Assembly: GCF_000699445.3 (NCBI RefSeq)
Contig: NC_067195.1
Span: forward strand, 85,570,569 to 85,634,568
DNA from: Schistosoma haematobium
Taxonomy: Eukaryota > Platyhelminthes > Trematoda > Strigeidida > Schistosomatidae
Direction: 5' to 3'
DNA: 64,000 bases
The notes beneath the pieces were generated by a model that was given only the letters and a program-made list of their open reading frames with translations, did not search any database and had not been told where the DNA came from. Of this stretch, positions 32,155-45,452 are shown piece after piece. The number at the start of each line of letters is the position of its first letter. The first letter of the stretch is position 1. The position numbers and the translations under genes were made by a program.

Positions 32155-33358
32155 TAGTTTCCATAATTATAGGCAGTTCATCATATTTGTGTGTGGGCTG
32201 TGATATTGCCCGGGTGCCCAGACCGAAGCAGGTGGTTATCTTGGGGGCCACTCCCCGAGCCTTCGACCTAAGGTCTAACCCACAAGGCGGTGGAGCATCG
32301 TAAGGAGATGCAGTCCCATGGCAGCCAGTGACCAAGGATTGGTTCATACGCCACTTGTTCCCGCAGGATACTGGTGCCCATGTGCACCATTGGTTTAGGA
32401 TTCGGTTAAAGCGCCGGACATTCGCTTTTCGTCCTCTCATTTTCGTAACCAACACCCGCGCCACGAGAAGGCAATGAGCAGGACTTCCCTGGCAGAGGCT
32501 GTATACGCGTGGCCGTGTGAGGGTATTTCGAGAGGGAGAGCGGACTCTCCCCACTCTCGGCCATACCAGGGCATTCGGGGGCCTTCGTGATGTTAGTCTG
32601 GATGTAAAGGTCGGATCTACAGCGCGTCGGTGAGAGCAGTTTTACTCTACGCTTGTGAAACCTGGTCTCTCCGAGTTGAGGACGTTAGACGACTCTCTGT
32701 GTTCGATCATCGCTGTCTCCGAAGGATTGCTAACATCCAGCGGCAGCACCATGTTAGTAGTGCAGAGGTTCGGCATCGTGTGTTTGGGCACAGAGATGAT
32801 AATGCGATTGGTGTCACCATTCTGAAACACCGACTTCGGTGGCTTGGACATGTTCTACGAATGTCGTCCCAGAGACTTCCACGTCGTGCATTATTTGCCG
32901 ACTCTGGGACTGGTTGGAAAAAGCGGAGAGGTGGTCAGTGTATGACATGGTGTCGTGGTATGAAGAAAGCTACAAAGGACTGGCTTCTGTTGGTCCTTCA
33001 CGGCTCCCTGATTGGGGTCTGAGAGATGGTGCTACACAGTGACTAGAGACGTTATCAGATATGGCTCAGAATAGAAGCCAGTGGCGATCCTGCTGTAACC
33101 TTCTTTTACTTTCTTCGTGAAAAGTGGTTGTGTCTCCCTTACCTGAAAGATTTCTTCCGATTGTACCTTTCCGTCCCCCATTATTGCTATTATTATTATT
33201 ACACTACCTTACACCAATCCGTTCGTTATTGTTCCTTTTGTTTCACTCTCCTTATTTTTTTCCTCGTCTTTAAATTCTCATTGTTTTGTGTGGCGCATAT
33301 ATATTTGGTGCCCTCTTGTACCAATATTTATGTGTTCAAATAAAATAAGATAAAATAA
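32155..33358 (+). mobile_element. Family A element with inverted 5' half (twin-priming-like)
   Basis: The left part (32155 to about 32592) is the family A 5' UTR in minus orientation. The right part (to 33358) is the 3' end of the coding region, the 3' UTR (tgtggcgcatatatatttgg) and an (AAATA/AAATAAG)n tail in plus orientation. One perfect 13-bp target duplication surrounds both, so it was one insertion event. The middle of the element is missing at the junction. It sits 43 bp right of the end of duplication copy 1 and is absent beside copy 2. Confidence 0.88.
32593..33050 (+). pseudogene. C-terminal part of family A RTE-like polyprotein
   Basis: Encodes SVRAVLLYACETWSLRVEDV, FDHRCLRRIANIQRQHHVSS, RLRWLGHVLRMSSQRLPRRA, WKKRRGGQCMTWCRGMKKAT, then out of frame GPSRLPDWGLRDGATQ. 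This is the zinc-binding-like C-terminal region that follows RT in RTE-type elements. The RT catalytic part is not present. At least one frameshift occurs near 32990. Confidence 0.8.
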
Positions 33359-33371
33359 TAGACTGATAATG

Positions 33372-34109
33372 ATAGACGTTGAACGATACTGTATAATGTT
33401 ATTCTAACTTATCATGAAGAACTACAGGACCTAAGTACAATAAAAAACCTGCATTCAATTGCTTTGCGAACAGAAACTTCATGCAGCGAACGACATTTCC
33501 TTTGAAAGTACAGTGTCGTTTGTTGTCTAAAAAGGACTAAGGCTACACTGATGGATGTTAAAATAGATTGATCCATCCGATTCAGTTGCTTACTGACTAG
33601 ATCCTTCCGTAAGGAAATCACTTTCTTGGTGACGCCTAAATACTTTGAGTGCTGATCCAAATATTTTTGATTTCGTTATGTTTTCTTGGCTTTCGCTAAT
33701 ACTGATCAAGTGATTGTATCCCTTCAGGTAATCACTCTTGTTTTGTGTGACAAAATTTTGTCCGCTTTGCTCTGAGTATAATTTTGCAGATGTTGGAAAC
33801 CAGAGTTAGTTTTTTAACAAATATGTGTTGCTAACGTCTGGGATTCTCTAAATGTCCGCATATTCGTTCCTAAATGCTATTTATTTTTCGAGAGCAATGG
33901 AAGACAAAAAACAATAGTTTGTTATTTCCCTCAGCAATACGGGTATGTAGATCGCCAAGATAGATGATATATGTCTGATGATTAGGGGCCTATTCGAGTT
34001 AGATGGGAATGGTATGACCAGCAGCTAACTTCGAAGTCACATCTCATGATCAGCACTTAACACGAATTACTCTTTCGTCGTATCAAGGTACTATTGGAGT
34101 GCAGGAGAA
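33372..34109. other. No feature recognised
   Basis: AT-rich sequence. An 82-codon minus frame at 33412-33660 shows no recognisable domain and is probably chance. Confidence 0.45.
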
Positions 34110-34372
34110 CACAGGTGAGAACAACCGAATTATACTTAGCACTAAATTACAGAGTTACTTGGTAAAATAGAAAAACCATACAATAATACCTAATTTGCAA
34201 AATGTTCAATAATTGTCTCGGACTTCATTTTTCTTACATTTCCATACTAATTGCTTTCTATTTCCGTTCTTCCTTTCCTGATCTTCCTAATCTTCTGTTG
34301 CCAGACATTACATTCCTGACTCATGTTACACACTACTTATGTCTATATAAGTAGCACATTATGGTGAATTTG
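34110..34372 (-). repeat. Repeat C: 3' UTR fragment of a CR1-like family
   Basis: The reverse complement shares blocks with 52840-53112 and 58012-58300: gctacttatatagacataag near its 5' side, ggcaacagaagatt in the middle, and a 3' end of ttttaccaa then ctctgtaattt and tgttctcacctg. At 58 kb the same sequence directly follows the C-terminal coding part of a CR1-like ORF2, so I read repeat C as that family's 3' UTR. This copy is strongly 5'-truncated. Confidence 0.65.
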
Positions 34373-35511
34373 AAGACCGCATACTATAAAGGATGTTATT
34401 ACCGAAAAGTATTAGTAAGAATGGAACAGAGAAGATAATGTGGGCACAACCGCATAGGCCAGTTCTTAGTTGTCAGGGAAATCAAAAATTCCTCGACAAA
34501 TACCAAAAATGCCCTGAAAGCTCTGAGACACCCCATATTCGATCAGCATTCAATAGAAATTTTGCCAGAAACATCCAGAACGTCGCATGTCGCACTTCTG
34601 ATTGAGTGATTATTTATACTACTGCTATATTTTGTAGCTTTCAAAAGATCAAGGCTACCTAAAATGCCATAAATACCCTAGATTCTCTGTGCACAAACGA
34701 AGCCTGAAGCAAAACGTCCTTTCCGTATTTCGTACCTTTTCTCTAGTGTTCTGGTTGCTGTGTAGTTTTGGCCTGGGGGTTACTCAAAGAGCTTAGGAAA
34801 CCGAATCTAGCATTCAATTAGAAGATTTATCGATTGGGTACGATTAATTGCTGCACGTTGATTGTCCTTGACCTTGGCCGGAGTCGATGAACTGTCCGAC
34901 ATGTAGTGACCTAAACGTCCGGTGATTCGGCATGTGCCCAAAGACATTTAACTGACCGTAAGGATGACCTTATCCCATCAGCGAGTAAAACTAACGATAA
35001 GTGTCCAGTAGTAGCAGTAGTGAATACCAGTGATTTTTCGGGAGGATTATTAGACCTAGGCACTTGACAACATGGGACCAAGTCAGAAGTGTTATTAATT
35101 TATTGCGAAAAGCTTTTTATTTAAAATATACCATAAAACATTATTAGATGAGTCGGACGCATTACGTTGTGAGTAGAAGTAAGCTGGAAATCCATTACCA
35201 GTATATGTTATACTTTTGTTATTTTTGGCCATAAAAGAGCCGTAGGGCTATGATCAGGGAGAAAAAGGGTCAATAACTGTCATCATACTCACTATTTAAA
35301 GATCATGTTTCAGTAGTTGAAAAGCCATGTTTTGTTTGCGGTATGATGTCAGCCAGAACATAATAGCTTCACTTAAGATGATCCACAACCATCCTTGTGA
35401 TGAAAAGTACCTCACAACTGATTATGGTTTAGGAGATTAAATGACGATTGGTCTCAAGTTATTGTGCCCACGATAGAAACTGAAAGTGATCCCGAACAGA
35501 TTATTAAGTGT
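34373..35511. other. No feature recognised; left flank of duplication copy 2
   Basis: Unique-looking AT-rich sequence. It does not resemble the sequence left of copy 1, which there is the 3' end of CR1-like element 2. Confidence 0.5.
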
Positions 35512-35529
35512 GTAATGCACTACTCGGTG

Positions 35530-38250
35530 CGAGAAACGGAACTCCAGACGTAAACGGTTTGATCTCGGTTTTTGAACTTTCTTCGAATGTCCTCTCAAAT
35601 GATCGGTTCTAGACGGAAACAAAAGATAAGACATGTTAATACCAAGGTCATCGTTCAGTATACGATAAGCCAATATTAGATCACCCCGTATTGTACGGTA
35701 AGATAACGGAAATAAGTTAAGGTGTCTCAGTCTGTCTTCATAAGATAGGCCAGCTAGACCTTGTACCATCTTAGTAGCTCGTCGTTGGACTCTTTCTAGC
35801 ATACCTGCTTCATATTTGAAACAAGGACGCGCTGCTTGAATCCCGTATTCTAAATGTGGTCGCACATAAATCGGGCATAGTAATCCAAACATTTCATCAT
35901 CTAAATACTGAAAAGACCTACGAATTGACCATAATATCCTATAGCCTTTTGCAGCAACAGCCTTACAGTGACTAGTCGTTTTGAGGTCATTGCTTAATAT
36001 AACTCCTAAGTCTTTATAGTTTCTTGCTTTGGGTGGCACGAATCCACGTAGTGTATAGTCATACGATTCATCAGAGTTATTTAACTGCATCACTACACTC
36101 TTATTAGGATTTACTTCTAGTGACCACCTGTCTAACCATGCCACCAATGAGCTAAGATCGTCCTGTAATACTATTCTATCCGACATACTATGTATGGGTC
36201 TCCAAATCTTTATGTCATCAGCGAAGAGTAGAACGGATGATTTTGCTACAGTTGGCAATTCATTTACATAAAGTAAGAAGAGAAGAGGAATGAGGATTGT
36301 ACCTTGGAGAACTCCACTTTTACAGGTACCCACGAGGAGAGAGCCCCATTAACCCCTACCCTTTGTTTCCTGTCATGGAGAAAGTTACTTATCCAATCGA
36401 CGACTGTTTATTGGATTCCAAAACGTTTCAGTTTGAATTTAAGACCAGAGTGGGAAACCTTATCAAAGGCTTTACTTAGATCTATGAAAATTACATCCAC
36501 AGGAGCATTCCGATCCTTTGCCGCAACCCACTCTTCTCGTGCAACGAGAAGATTTGTCAAGCAAGATAGGCCTTTCTGAAAACCATGTTGTTCCCTGGAG
36601 AAAAGATTTTGCCCTTCAACATAGTTTATAACAGCTATCCGAATGATTTTCTCCATCAGTTTCACAACTGCACTAGTTAAGCTAACGAGTCTATAGTTAC
36701 TAACTAAATCCCTACTCCCAGCCTTATACACCAGACTTATTATGGCGTCTTTCCAGTCTCTAGGCAGTCTGGACTGTCTCAGAGACATGTCGAATAGTAT
36801 CGCTAATGGTTCAGCAATTTCATCTGATATGGCTTTCATAATCCTAGGCTGAATATCATCAGGACCACTGGACTTATCAGGTTTGAGATGCTGAAGTAGC
36901 CTTAAAACAGTATCTTTCTCAATGACTACAGGATCCATCAGCGAGCCATCACGGTCATGACGAATCATTGGTCGTTCCTCATTACCAATAGAAAACACTT
37001 TACTAAAATATTCCGATAAAGCTTCAGCTTTTCGGCATCATTCTCTGCTAAGATTAACGGATTGTCTCGTATCAAAAGCGATGGAATTCCATCGCTTCTC
37101 TTAGTTCGCCTTTTTATATACGAGAATAACCGTTTCGGACTATATCTAGAATCCCTAACCAATTGTTTTTCGTATGATAGTCTAGTCTTGCTTATTAACG
37201 CTTTACAGGCATTCCTAATCTTACAATAACTGGATCTGTATTGTTCTAAGCCAGTAGGGATGAACATATTCCAGTGATTCTTCCTTTTTCTAAGGAGTTT
37301 CCTGACTGTTTTAGCTATCCATGGTGGACTATTATTCGGTCTTCGCGGTACCAGGTATGGTATGAACGGGGACGTAACTAGTCTAAATTTACCTTTAAAT
37401 ACAGACCATGCTTCTTCAACTGATATGCTAGTATCTACTAACCAATTTGTCTTAGCAGCACATTCCTGAATGGCTGATATGTTAGCTTTCCATACATTTG
37501 GGCGAGGTGTAACCTGATCGTATAACATGTCCCTATTTCGAAACGCGAATGACAAAACAGAGTGATCGCTGTTTACTAACGGTGGAAGAATATTTAAGTC
37601 GACAATATCCTCAGTCTCATGAGTGATTACCAAATCCAGCAGAGAAGAACCCTGGTTAACACCAAAACGTGTGGGTTGGGATATATGCTGCACTAGTGCA
37701 TGCTCCATTATTGTTATCAGGAACCTACTATCAAAGGAGTTTATAGATCCTTCTGTGGTCATATCAGTCCAACTAATATCAGGTGCGTTAAAGTCTCCTA
37801 TTATCAAGCATCTGGTATTATCACTCAAAGATGAATGTGCTCTAAAACAAAGTCATCAGCTAAGCAGATTGGGCTCCGATAGATGACACCTAGCATAAAT
37901 GTACTACATCCTATAGCCAACTTACAGCTAATGACTTCACAAGTGCCGCTATCATGGGATTCGCTAGTAGAGGAGCGGATATTTATGCCATTGGCTATAT
38001 ATAACAGGACGCCGCCTCCTTTCCTACATCTATGTCTATCACTCCTGATGCAATGGTATCCGGATAATTCTGGAGTAATGTCTAAGTCATGGACTAACCA
38101 AGTTTCTGTCACTGCTACTATGAGTGGCTTTAACCTTTCTACTAGTACTTCTAGTTCATAGAACTTATTTCGTAGACTACGAGCGTTGGCATATAAAACT
38201 CCTAAGTAGAACAGCCTATCCACACAGGCCTTGGTAGCATTCGCTTCCAA
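35530..38250 (-). pseudogene. Endonuclease-RT ORF2 of CR1-like element 2, copy 2
   Basis: Same domains as copy 1 in frames 38250-37825, 37828-36965, 36998-36408 and 36333-35437, with the catalytic FADDIKIW box in the last. Breaks not in copy 1 are a lost C near 37826, a lost T near 37031 and a lost T near 36319. The inherited TAA after RFGIQ is retained. Copy 2 keeps the frame at the T run that is shortened in copy 1 (35570-35575), so its C-terminal reading extends to SNRLRLEFRFSHRVVHY before unrelated flank begins. Confidence 0.8.
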
Positions 38251-38320
38251 GAACTGACTATCCGAAAGCCCACTAGTCGGAGATTTTCCTCGCCGTTTTG
38301 CCGACGGGTTTCAAGTTCAG

Positions 38321-39322
38321 CTAGTGCTTTCTTCCTTTTATTCTATCTTCGAGAGATATGTCAGGTCTAACTCGGATGTCAGAATTGTCGTGACAACGAG
38401 CGCTACTTAACAAGAGATCCCGTTGCTTCTCCGATCCTAGGATTACCTTAAGGAGTCTGCATGGACGGGGTTCAACATTGTCCTCGGTCCTCTTGCCTAT
38501 TCTAACCAATTTTTGACCTGAACTCCTTTGGAGTTATCTGGTAAAATACTACGAATGTATTCTCCTAGCTTTTCTGAGTCATGCGCGTGTCTAATTTTCG
38601 GATCAGGGTCGTTTGACTCCCGCAATTTGCTCATAATAATATTCGATGTTATTAGATTTTTCTTCTCAGTCACGCCAGGATGGGTTTCACTCTTACCATC
38701 AGATCTTGGTAGTGCAATTTGTGGCTCACAATTTGAGTCCACTAGTGAGTTACCAACTACCTGTGTACTGCTTACAGCTTTTTCTTTTCGTTTCGTTTCC
38801 TACGTACCGTAGTCCATTTTTCATCCCTCATAACACTGGGACTATTTGGAACGGTGACTGTTTTATCCAGCTCTTCGGTTCCCATTAAAGGTGCATTATT
38901 AACAATGTCAGTACCAGGTGGTACTACTCCCCTGTTAATGTCAACGAAGATTTCACTTTTACGTCGGTCATAGTCGGTTGTTTGAGGCGTCGCGTAACAG
39001 CAGGTACTACACTGACACATTCGTCACTGTCAGTGCCCGTGTTGTCAGCGCATATGCCATCCTTCTTCTTACAGGCCAAAGCCAATAGGCTCATAGCCTC
39101 CTGTATTAGTAATGCCTTGTTGGCACAGCAAAACATGCAAAGCCAATGTGAGTTAGGCTTCGAACATCTTTTGTATGCGGTGGGACTTAAGCGGGTGCAC
39201 ATTTTGTGGAACCACTTATTGTATTCGTCACACTGCATTCCCTCCTCCACAGGGAACAAACAGTTTGGTTGTCTACATTTGTGAGCACCACCAACCATTT
39301 TAGTCTGATCAAGGTGTAACAC
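38321..39322 (-). pseudogene. ORF1 (PHD finger) of CR1-like element 2, copy 2
   Basis: Identical in layout to 24079-25079: the PHD-like array at 39322-38924, then fragments at 39020-38772, 38742-38497 and 38509-38321. The homopolymer at 38778-38788 reads ctttttcttttc instead of the uninterrupted T run in copy 1. Confidence 0.75.
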
Positions 39323-40344
39323 ACAATATGATCACAGTATGAACACAAATGTCAGTCAACGAATAAAAGTTTTATACAAGAAAAACTTTAGCAAGACTTC
39401 AAACCTTAACTAAAGTACTTTGATACAGACCAAGAATGCCTCGAATGTAATAAATACACGAAAGCCAAAAAAACTCAACAGAATATAACTTTAACTGTAT
39501 TAGATTCAATTAAAGTGTAAATCGTAGTTTTGATACGTAATTTACGATCAAAACAGTTTACTAATCCAACGAGAAACAATACCACTGTCCTTTTTAGATA
39601 GCGCGCCGTGACCAGGGTTACCAAAGGTTCGTTCAAGGTTGTCCATAAAATATAGTCTCGCCGACTCACTCAAGCAACCAAGAAAGGGAAATAAAGCAGA
39701 CGACGACGTAAATAAAGATGAAATATCGCTTTCTCGCCTTTACGTCGGTTATTTAGGGAAATATCGGTTTTCGCGCCCTTACGTCGTGTATTTGGTGGAA
39801 ATTTGTCGACAATTATACTTAACGTACAGTGTTTGAATATACCACAACCCCAAATTACGTTTTCATAAACGCCGACAAATTAAGGCACGGCTTAATAAAA
39901 ACAAAACTATTTTCATAAAAACAAGGTTTAAAATACGGAACCAGGCATTCGGTTGATACGCATTTACACTGGCTTCATTTTTTGTTTAGCTAAAGTGTTC
40001 CGACATGCTAGGGAGCCATCACAAATAACTTACGTGATGCAGGTGAGTGACGTGCTCTCAGATGTTCATGTTCATTATAACTAATTGCCTTCCTAGTCCA
40101 ATACTATGAGTTTCATTGAAGTCAGTGAGAGTGTTCGTAGACTTAGGGCCACTGTGAACTTGGTTACGTTCCCTTCGCTGTCATAGATCCACTTATAATC
40201 AAAGGTGGAATAAAATGCGAGCCACTTTCATGAAAAAATATGACTTTCTTTCGTTCAGTGAGTTTGCTAATGAAAGCACCCTAAAAAGTAACTGAGTTCA
40301 ACAGTGTTTTTATTAAATTGATAGAAGTAAAGACAGAAACCACT

Positions 40345-42150
40345 TGTAATGACAGTACTTCAACTGTAACACCATCCACTAGCAACACCAATCAAAGGCC
40401 TTTAGATAATAGTGGTATGTACATGAAGTTCATACGTGAATATATTTCTTATAGGATGTAATGAAGTGAACTTGTTCTCTCAGAAGTTCGTCAATCGCAA
40501 AGACCTGATGAACGACGTTATGATGTATATAATGTCAAATACATCTCTGAGCATAAGAGATGTTGATCGGGTTCTGTATTGTTTCCGATTTCTTATACCG
40601 GACTTACCGAAAAGCATCCGAAGTGTCCTGAGGACGTGCACAAGTGTACAACCAATGTTCATCGGCAGTGGGGTTTACTACCATCTAGGATTGAAAACCG
40701 ATCTGCTAAGATACGTTGAACTTTGGGTGTGTACTTTTGATTTTGACACTTTAAATTTATATATTAATTTGGATGAACCTTCTATGTCTAGAAGCTCCAA
40801 TCAACAGTTGTGGCCTATACTAGGACGGATCATTGCCCCTAGGTTTAGTGACGTGTTCATGATAGGTATCTACGGAGGGAATACTAAACCGGCAGAATTT
40901 AACGAATTTTTTGCGGGCACAATTTCTGGAATAAAAGAAATGGCTGACGTGGGTCTTTTTAGTGTGAAGTTTAATAAATACATAGCTATTAGGTTGGCGG
41001 CTGTTATGTGTGACTCACCTGCCCGTTCTTCCGTTAGGTACACGGCAAATCATAACGGTAAGGCAGGTTGCGATAGGTGTACTGTACTTGGGAGACGGCC
41101 GGAGTGGAGGACGATCTTTCCAAATGGTGCATATACTTTCAGAACAGACGACACGTTCCGTTTTCAGACTCAATCTATTCACCATCAAGGACATTCTATT
41201 ATGGAAACGCTTCCTATTAATATGATTATAACTTTTCCTTTAGATCCTATGCACGTGGTGTACCTAGGTGTTACAAAAAATCTGGATAATTTATGGATAG
41301 ATTTAGCACGCAGAAGACTGCTGAACTTTAACCAATGTGCAATTAGAGACATAAGTAATTTAATATCAGGTTGTGTGGCAAGTAATCCTTCCGACTTTCT
41401 GTGTAAATGCCGTACACTAGACTTTGTATCGACATGGAAAGCTTCTGAATGTAGGTTGTTCCTTCTGTATTTAGGCCCGGTGATTCTTCAAAAACGTTGC
41501 CACAACCTTTGTATGTTAATTTCCGGCGTTTAGCGTTATCCATTTACCTGCTTGCACATCCTAAACTACATAATACTGTTAAAGAATCCGCCAGAATAGA
41601 TTTACAAAACTTCCTTGAGGAATACGAATGGTGTTATGGGTCTGAAACCTTAGTTTACAATGTGCATTCGTTAGAGCACCTCCTTAACGACGTTCGTGCA
41701 CATGGACCTTTAGATAGTTTTTCAGCCTTTCCGTTCGAGTCCTATATGAGACAAATTAAGGATTCTGTGTACAGTGGGTTTGCAGTAGCTAAGCAACCAG
41801 CTCAGCGTTGTGCTGAAAATATGTACCTCTACGATAGGCTTCAACTTACTTGTTTAACAGATACTACCTCAATAACTTCATTTAAGTCAGATAACATAGT
41901 AGTAGTAAACGGAAAGCCTGGTTTAGTCACTGATATAAAGGAGGATGGACTACCAAAATTTAGGTTTTTCACTGACCCACGCAATTACTTTGAAGATCCT
42001 TTCCCATCTAGTGATATAGGAATCTTTATGTGCTCTGTAGTTATCCATGACCACACATGGATATCGCTTAAGGACATTGATTGTAAATGCATAGCCATAA
42101 ATTTTATCAATAATCTAGTTATAATCCCATTGTTGCATGCTTTAATGTAA
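40345..42150 (+). pseudogene. Tnp2-type transposase, copy 2 (better preserved)
   Basis: The main exon is open for 365 codons (40436-41533; true exon start after the 40-bp intron at about 40456). It contains CDSPARSSVRYTANHNGKAG, CDRCTVLGRR, FPLDPMHVVYLGVTKNLDNL and WKASECRLFLLYLGP. One frameshift in an A run near 41491, shared with copy 1, moves the rest into frame 41497-42150 with LYVNFRRLALSIYLLAHPKL, YNVHSLEHLLNDVRAHGPLD and FSAFPFESYMRQIK. A single-base change would separate this from a continuous ~580-residue protein, whereas copy 1 has several more breaks. An extra G in the putative first exon (near 40012) is another difference. Confidence 0.82.
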
Positions 42151-42220
42151 ATGCATTTTGCTTCATTAGTGTTGAGTTAATGACGATAAACCATTTAATT
42201 ACATCTTATGTTATTTTTAG

Positions 42221-42681
42221 CCCACTAACAAGCGATACGTCATTGTTGACGTCCTCAGCAAGAAACAACTTATGATAGCATCCAAGGAGTGGATCGTAGG
42301 CAAGGAACCGATTTGTAAGTCATCAACATTAATTTGATAATTTGTTCCTGTTACAGATAGCAATGGTTACCCGGTTATCGGGTGATGATCCGAAAACATC
42401 AATGCGGTATGTTCTGTCGCACCTCTTGACACCTGAGGTTGCCAGTAAATTCAAGTTACTCGGCACCTCTCCAAAACGAGCACTTTAGAAATGCCAGTTT
42501 TACGGCTGCATACGAAGTAACTCTTATTTATTATTTAAACTTCAGGTGCGTTAACAAATCGCTTTCTGTCATCCGCTGTCAAAGAAAAGACCTTGCTAAG
42601 CTGTACAACATAGCGACACAAGGTTATTTTCATGATATCCGAGACAAAATGATAAAGTGTAGTAGAAGGAAACAAGATCAG
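42221..42681 (+). pseudogene. DUF4806-like second gene, copy 2
   Basis: Same three exon-like blocks as copy 1 (42221-42314, from 42357, and 42546-42681) with identical splice signals and the same stop and frame change. The lesions therefore predate the duplication. The assignment carries the same uncertainty as copy 1. Confidence 0.55.
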
Positions 42682-44407
42682 GTATGTACTAATTTAAAGT
42701 TATAACTTCCCTACGGCTCTATAGTTACAGTCTACTGTAATAACGAACATAACCGTAAGTTTAGCTTAAATTAAAGCACGTCATTCAGATGTTGTTGTGA
42801 CTTGTTTTGTTTTTAAACCTCAGAATTCACAGGACGACTATTTCAATTCTCAGTAGCCGAACATACGTGGCTAAAGGCAAAAGTTCGTACAGTCTTTTAT
42901 GTTCTACTTAATTTTTGATAAACAGTTTTTGGTAAAACAGCTTACCTTTTTACTTACATGGGAAGCTATTGAAGTGTTGAGAAAGTGTGTTTGATTGTCA
43001 GTGAACTAGCGATTAAATACACATGCCTTATAAATAATACATCACCTGTTCCTTCTTTTGCAGGTATTTTCAAATAACTATGATTTAGCAATTGCAACGG
43101 AAATGCAAAACAATCGATGCTGAAGCTTCTGCTTTAATGTTGTACAAAAATATGCTTTTCCCTTTAAATAAAATTTTTTAAAAATATACCGGTTTTCCCG
43201 TGGATTGCAATTTTATTTTGGTCTGTCGTTGAAAATAAAGGCGAACATGGGAGACGTTTGGGGTTATGCCAATGGATCGAAAATAGGGAGTTCTGTGTGT
43301 ATTTAGGCGAAAAGTTGACAATTAAGCGTATCTATAGGCGAAAAGTAGGCGATTCGGCGGAAATATAGGCGAAAAGTGGGCGATTCAGCGGATATTTAGG
43401 TGGAAAGTCGGTAATTTATCGACAAAGTGAAAAACACGGAGGAAATCCGCATTATTTCTCCCGGACAAGCAAAAGGCGACATTCTGGCGCGTTTTCCTCT
43501 TTATTTCCGTTTTCTCTTCCAATGCATTTTCCCTTTGTTTCCCCTTTGTTCGCCTTTATTTCCCTTTTTGGTTGTTTGGGTGGACGAATAACATTATTTG
43601 ACCAGCACATATATTCTGGTCAAGAAAGCCATGACTGCAACTAAACTCAATTTTGGCAGACCATTTAGCGACCAATCAGAGTAAAGCGGGAAATATCGTT
43701 TCCTCCATCTTTGTAAGCAATGATGATCGGTTTGCGTCCTTCCCTATTTCTTTATTTTGTGGGAAATTTTATTTGTTTTGAGGAAGGCGCTATAAAAATT
43801 TCGAGGAAATAGCACAAAAGCCCAATATTTTGGGTTTTCCCAATATTTTCCCAGAATTTTTGATAACTTTGGGAAATCGTCTACGTTCTGTGATCAAACC
43901 GAAATATTTTTTCACATTTTGGGGATATTCTGAAAGACTTTGGGTTATCTACAATATCACATTCGGAAAAACCCTAAGACTACAGATTGTACGTAGAAGC
44001 CTGTTGACTTGATAACAGGTACACAAAATTCCCTACGTACCTATTCGACTTTTTCAGTTGACTTTGCAAAGTGAACGCACTCACAATGTTCTGCAAGAAG
44101 AAAAAGTTACTTTTCTGCATTACAAGCACACCACAAAAAGCCATATTGCTAATAGTAGACGAACGAATACCCTATATCATAGCAATCATCCAACCTATGA
44201 ACCCATAATGTCATGCAAGAGGTTGATAATTTACCGACGGCATGACAATAATGCTTGAAAGCTTACAGTTAGATCTGTGAACACATGCAAAGCCAGCTGA
44301 AAATAAGATGGATAGGAAATAATTAGTTTGATATAAATATTTACCGAAAGTTAATAAAAAAGAAACAGGTATTCAACTACAGGTCAAAAGTATATTTAGC
44401 TTGAATC

Positions 44408-45452
44408 ACCATCCACGTTTATTTACTTTATCTCTTTCGTCGTGTAAAAATGCCCGGATCGCAACATGCATGCCTTGTGTTATTTCTTTTTCTGGAAAGG
44501 TTGCACTTCGCAACTGTGGACACAGAACATCCATAAATATATCAAGACTGTGATATGAACTCACTTTGAGTCGTCCTGTAGAATCCGTAGTTACTGATAC
44601 ATGTTTTACTTCTAGCCTCCCGTAAGTTATAAGTAACTGAAAATTCCAGTGTCGGCACGTAATCTAGACGAGCTTTGATTGAATTCCGAAGATTATCATC
44701 TACGATCTCAGACAGTCGGGTCACCTAAAACTTTACAAGTATCTGTCATGGAATTTGTGCTCCTCTAAGGCAGCTTTAAGAGTTCGCATTTACTCAGGCG
44801 TTTTTAAAGGCAATGCGCAACTTGAATTGTTTGTGCTGTCGCTGTGTCTGTTCTCTGCACCCACGGACGAGCTTTGGCCTTAGTCAGTCAGTTGTTCATC
44901 TTCTTGGACAATTCAATGACTGCCTTCAGAATCATTTTCAGTGCTTTACTGTCATGATTGTGCAACCTTTTGCTATTATGTTTACATTTACCCTAAATTA
45001 CGGTTTACTAACTACCGTTGAAGTAGATGGAAGTGATGTTGAGAACACCAGCTTTCTATGATCTAATTTATGAGCCTGTGTTCGATAGGTACTTAATTAG
45101 CTATAGGTAAAAGGTTCCCAGTTAAAGTGTTGAGAACCGGAAAGTTGACTGAGACACATCCAGCCTTCATTTCAGCAAACTCCAGTTGTCCACAGATAGA
45201 CAAGTAGTCGTTCATTTTTTGTTTGACAGCACCAACAATTAATGAATGGCTCATGTTTATCCGTTCACCTCTTCGGCTTCTCAGTTCAACACGGTAGTGT
45301 GTGCTTGTGTAACCGAACACTGTGGTGAATGATACTTTCAGTCCCTCGTCTGTATGGTAATCATCTGAGAGCAATGATCTCGAAGTGATGACAACACTCC
45401 ACAATGATGCAATACGGTGCATGGTCTCAAAGAGAAGTGTGGAGATATGCAT
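44408..45452 (-). pseudogene. Unidentified decayed coding region, copy 2
   Basis: Duplicate of 30160-31204 with the same frames and breaks (119-codon frame at 45452-45093; YHSLDIFMDVLCPQLRSA near the end). No extra lesion is obvious. Confidence 0.45.

Larger units (their letters stand above)
35512..39605 (-). mobile_element. CR1-like element 2, copy 2, 3'-truncated by the duplication break
   Basis: Duplicate of 21268-25365. The shared 5'-end block ccactgtcctttttagatag lies at 39583-39602. The last ~100 bp of coding sequence and the 3' UTR found in copy 1 are missing because the duplication starts inside the element, not because of normal LINE 5' truncation. Confidence 0.85.
39667..43582 (+). 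mobile_element. CACTA-like DNA transposon, copy 2
   Basis: Duplicate of 25424-29333 with the same inverted ends (CACTCAAGCAACC on the left, GGTTGTTTGGGTG on the right), the same GAC flanks and the same subterminal repeats (43297-43412). Because flanking DNA on both sides is duplicated too, this copy arose by segmental duplication and not by transposition. Confidence 0.75.

Noticed and set aside
33973..33985. Second hammerhead core (tctgatgatt)
   Set aside because: The CUGAUGA-like box is not followed by a stem II and GAAA box at the right distance.
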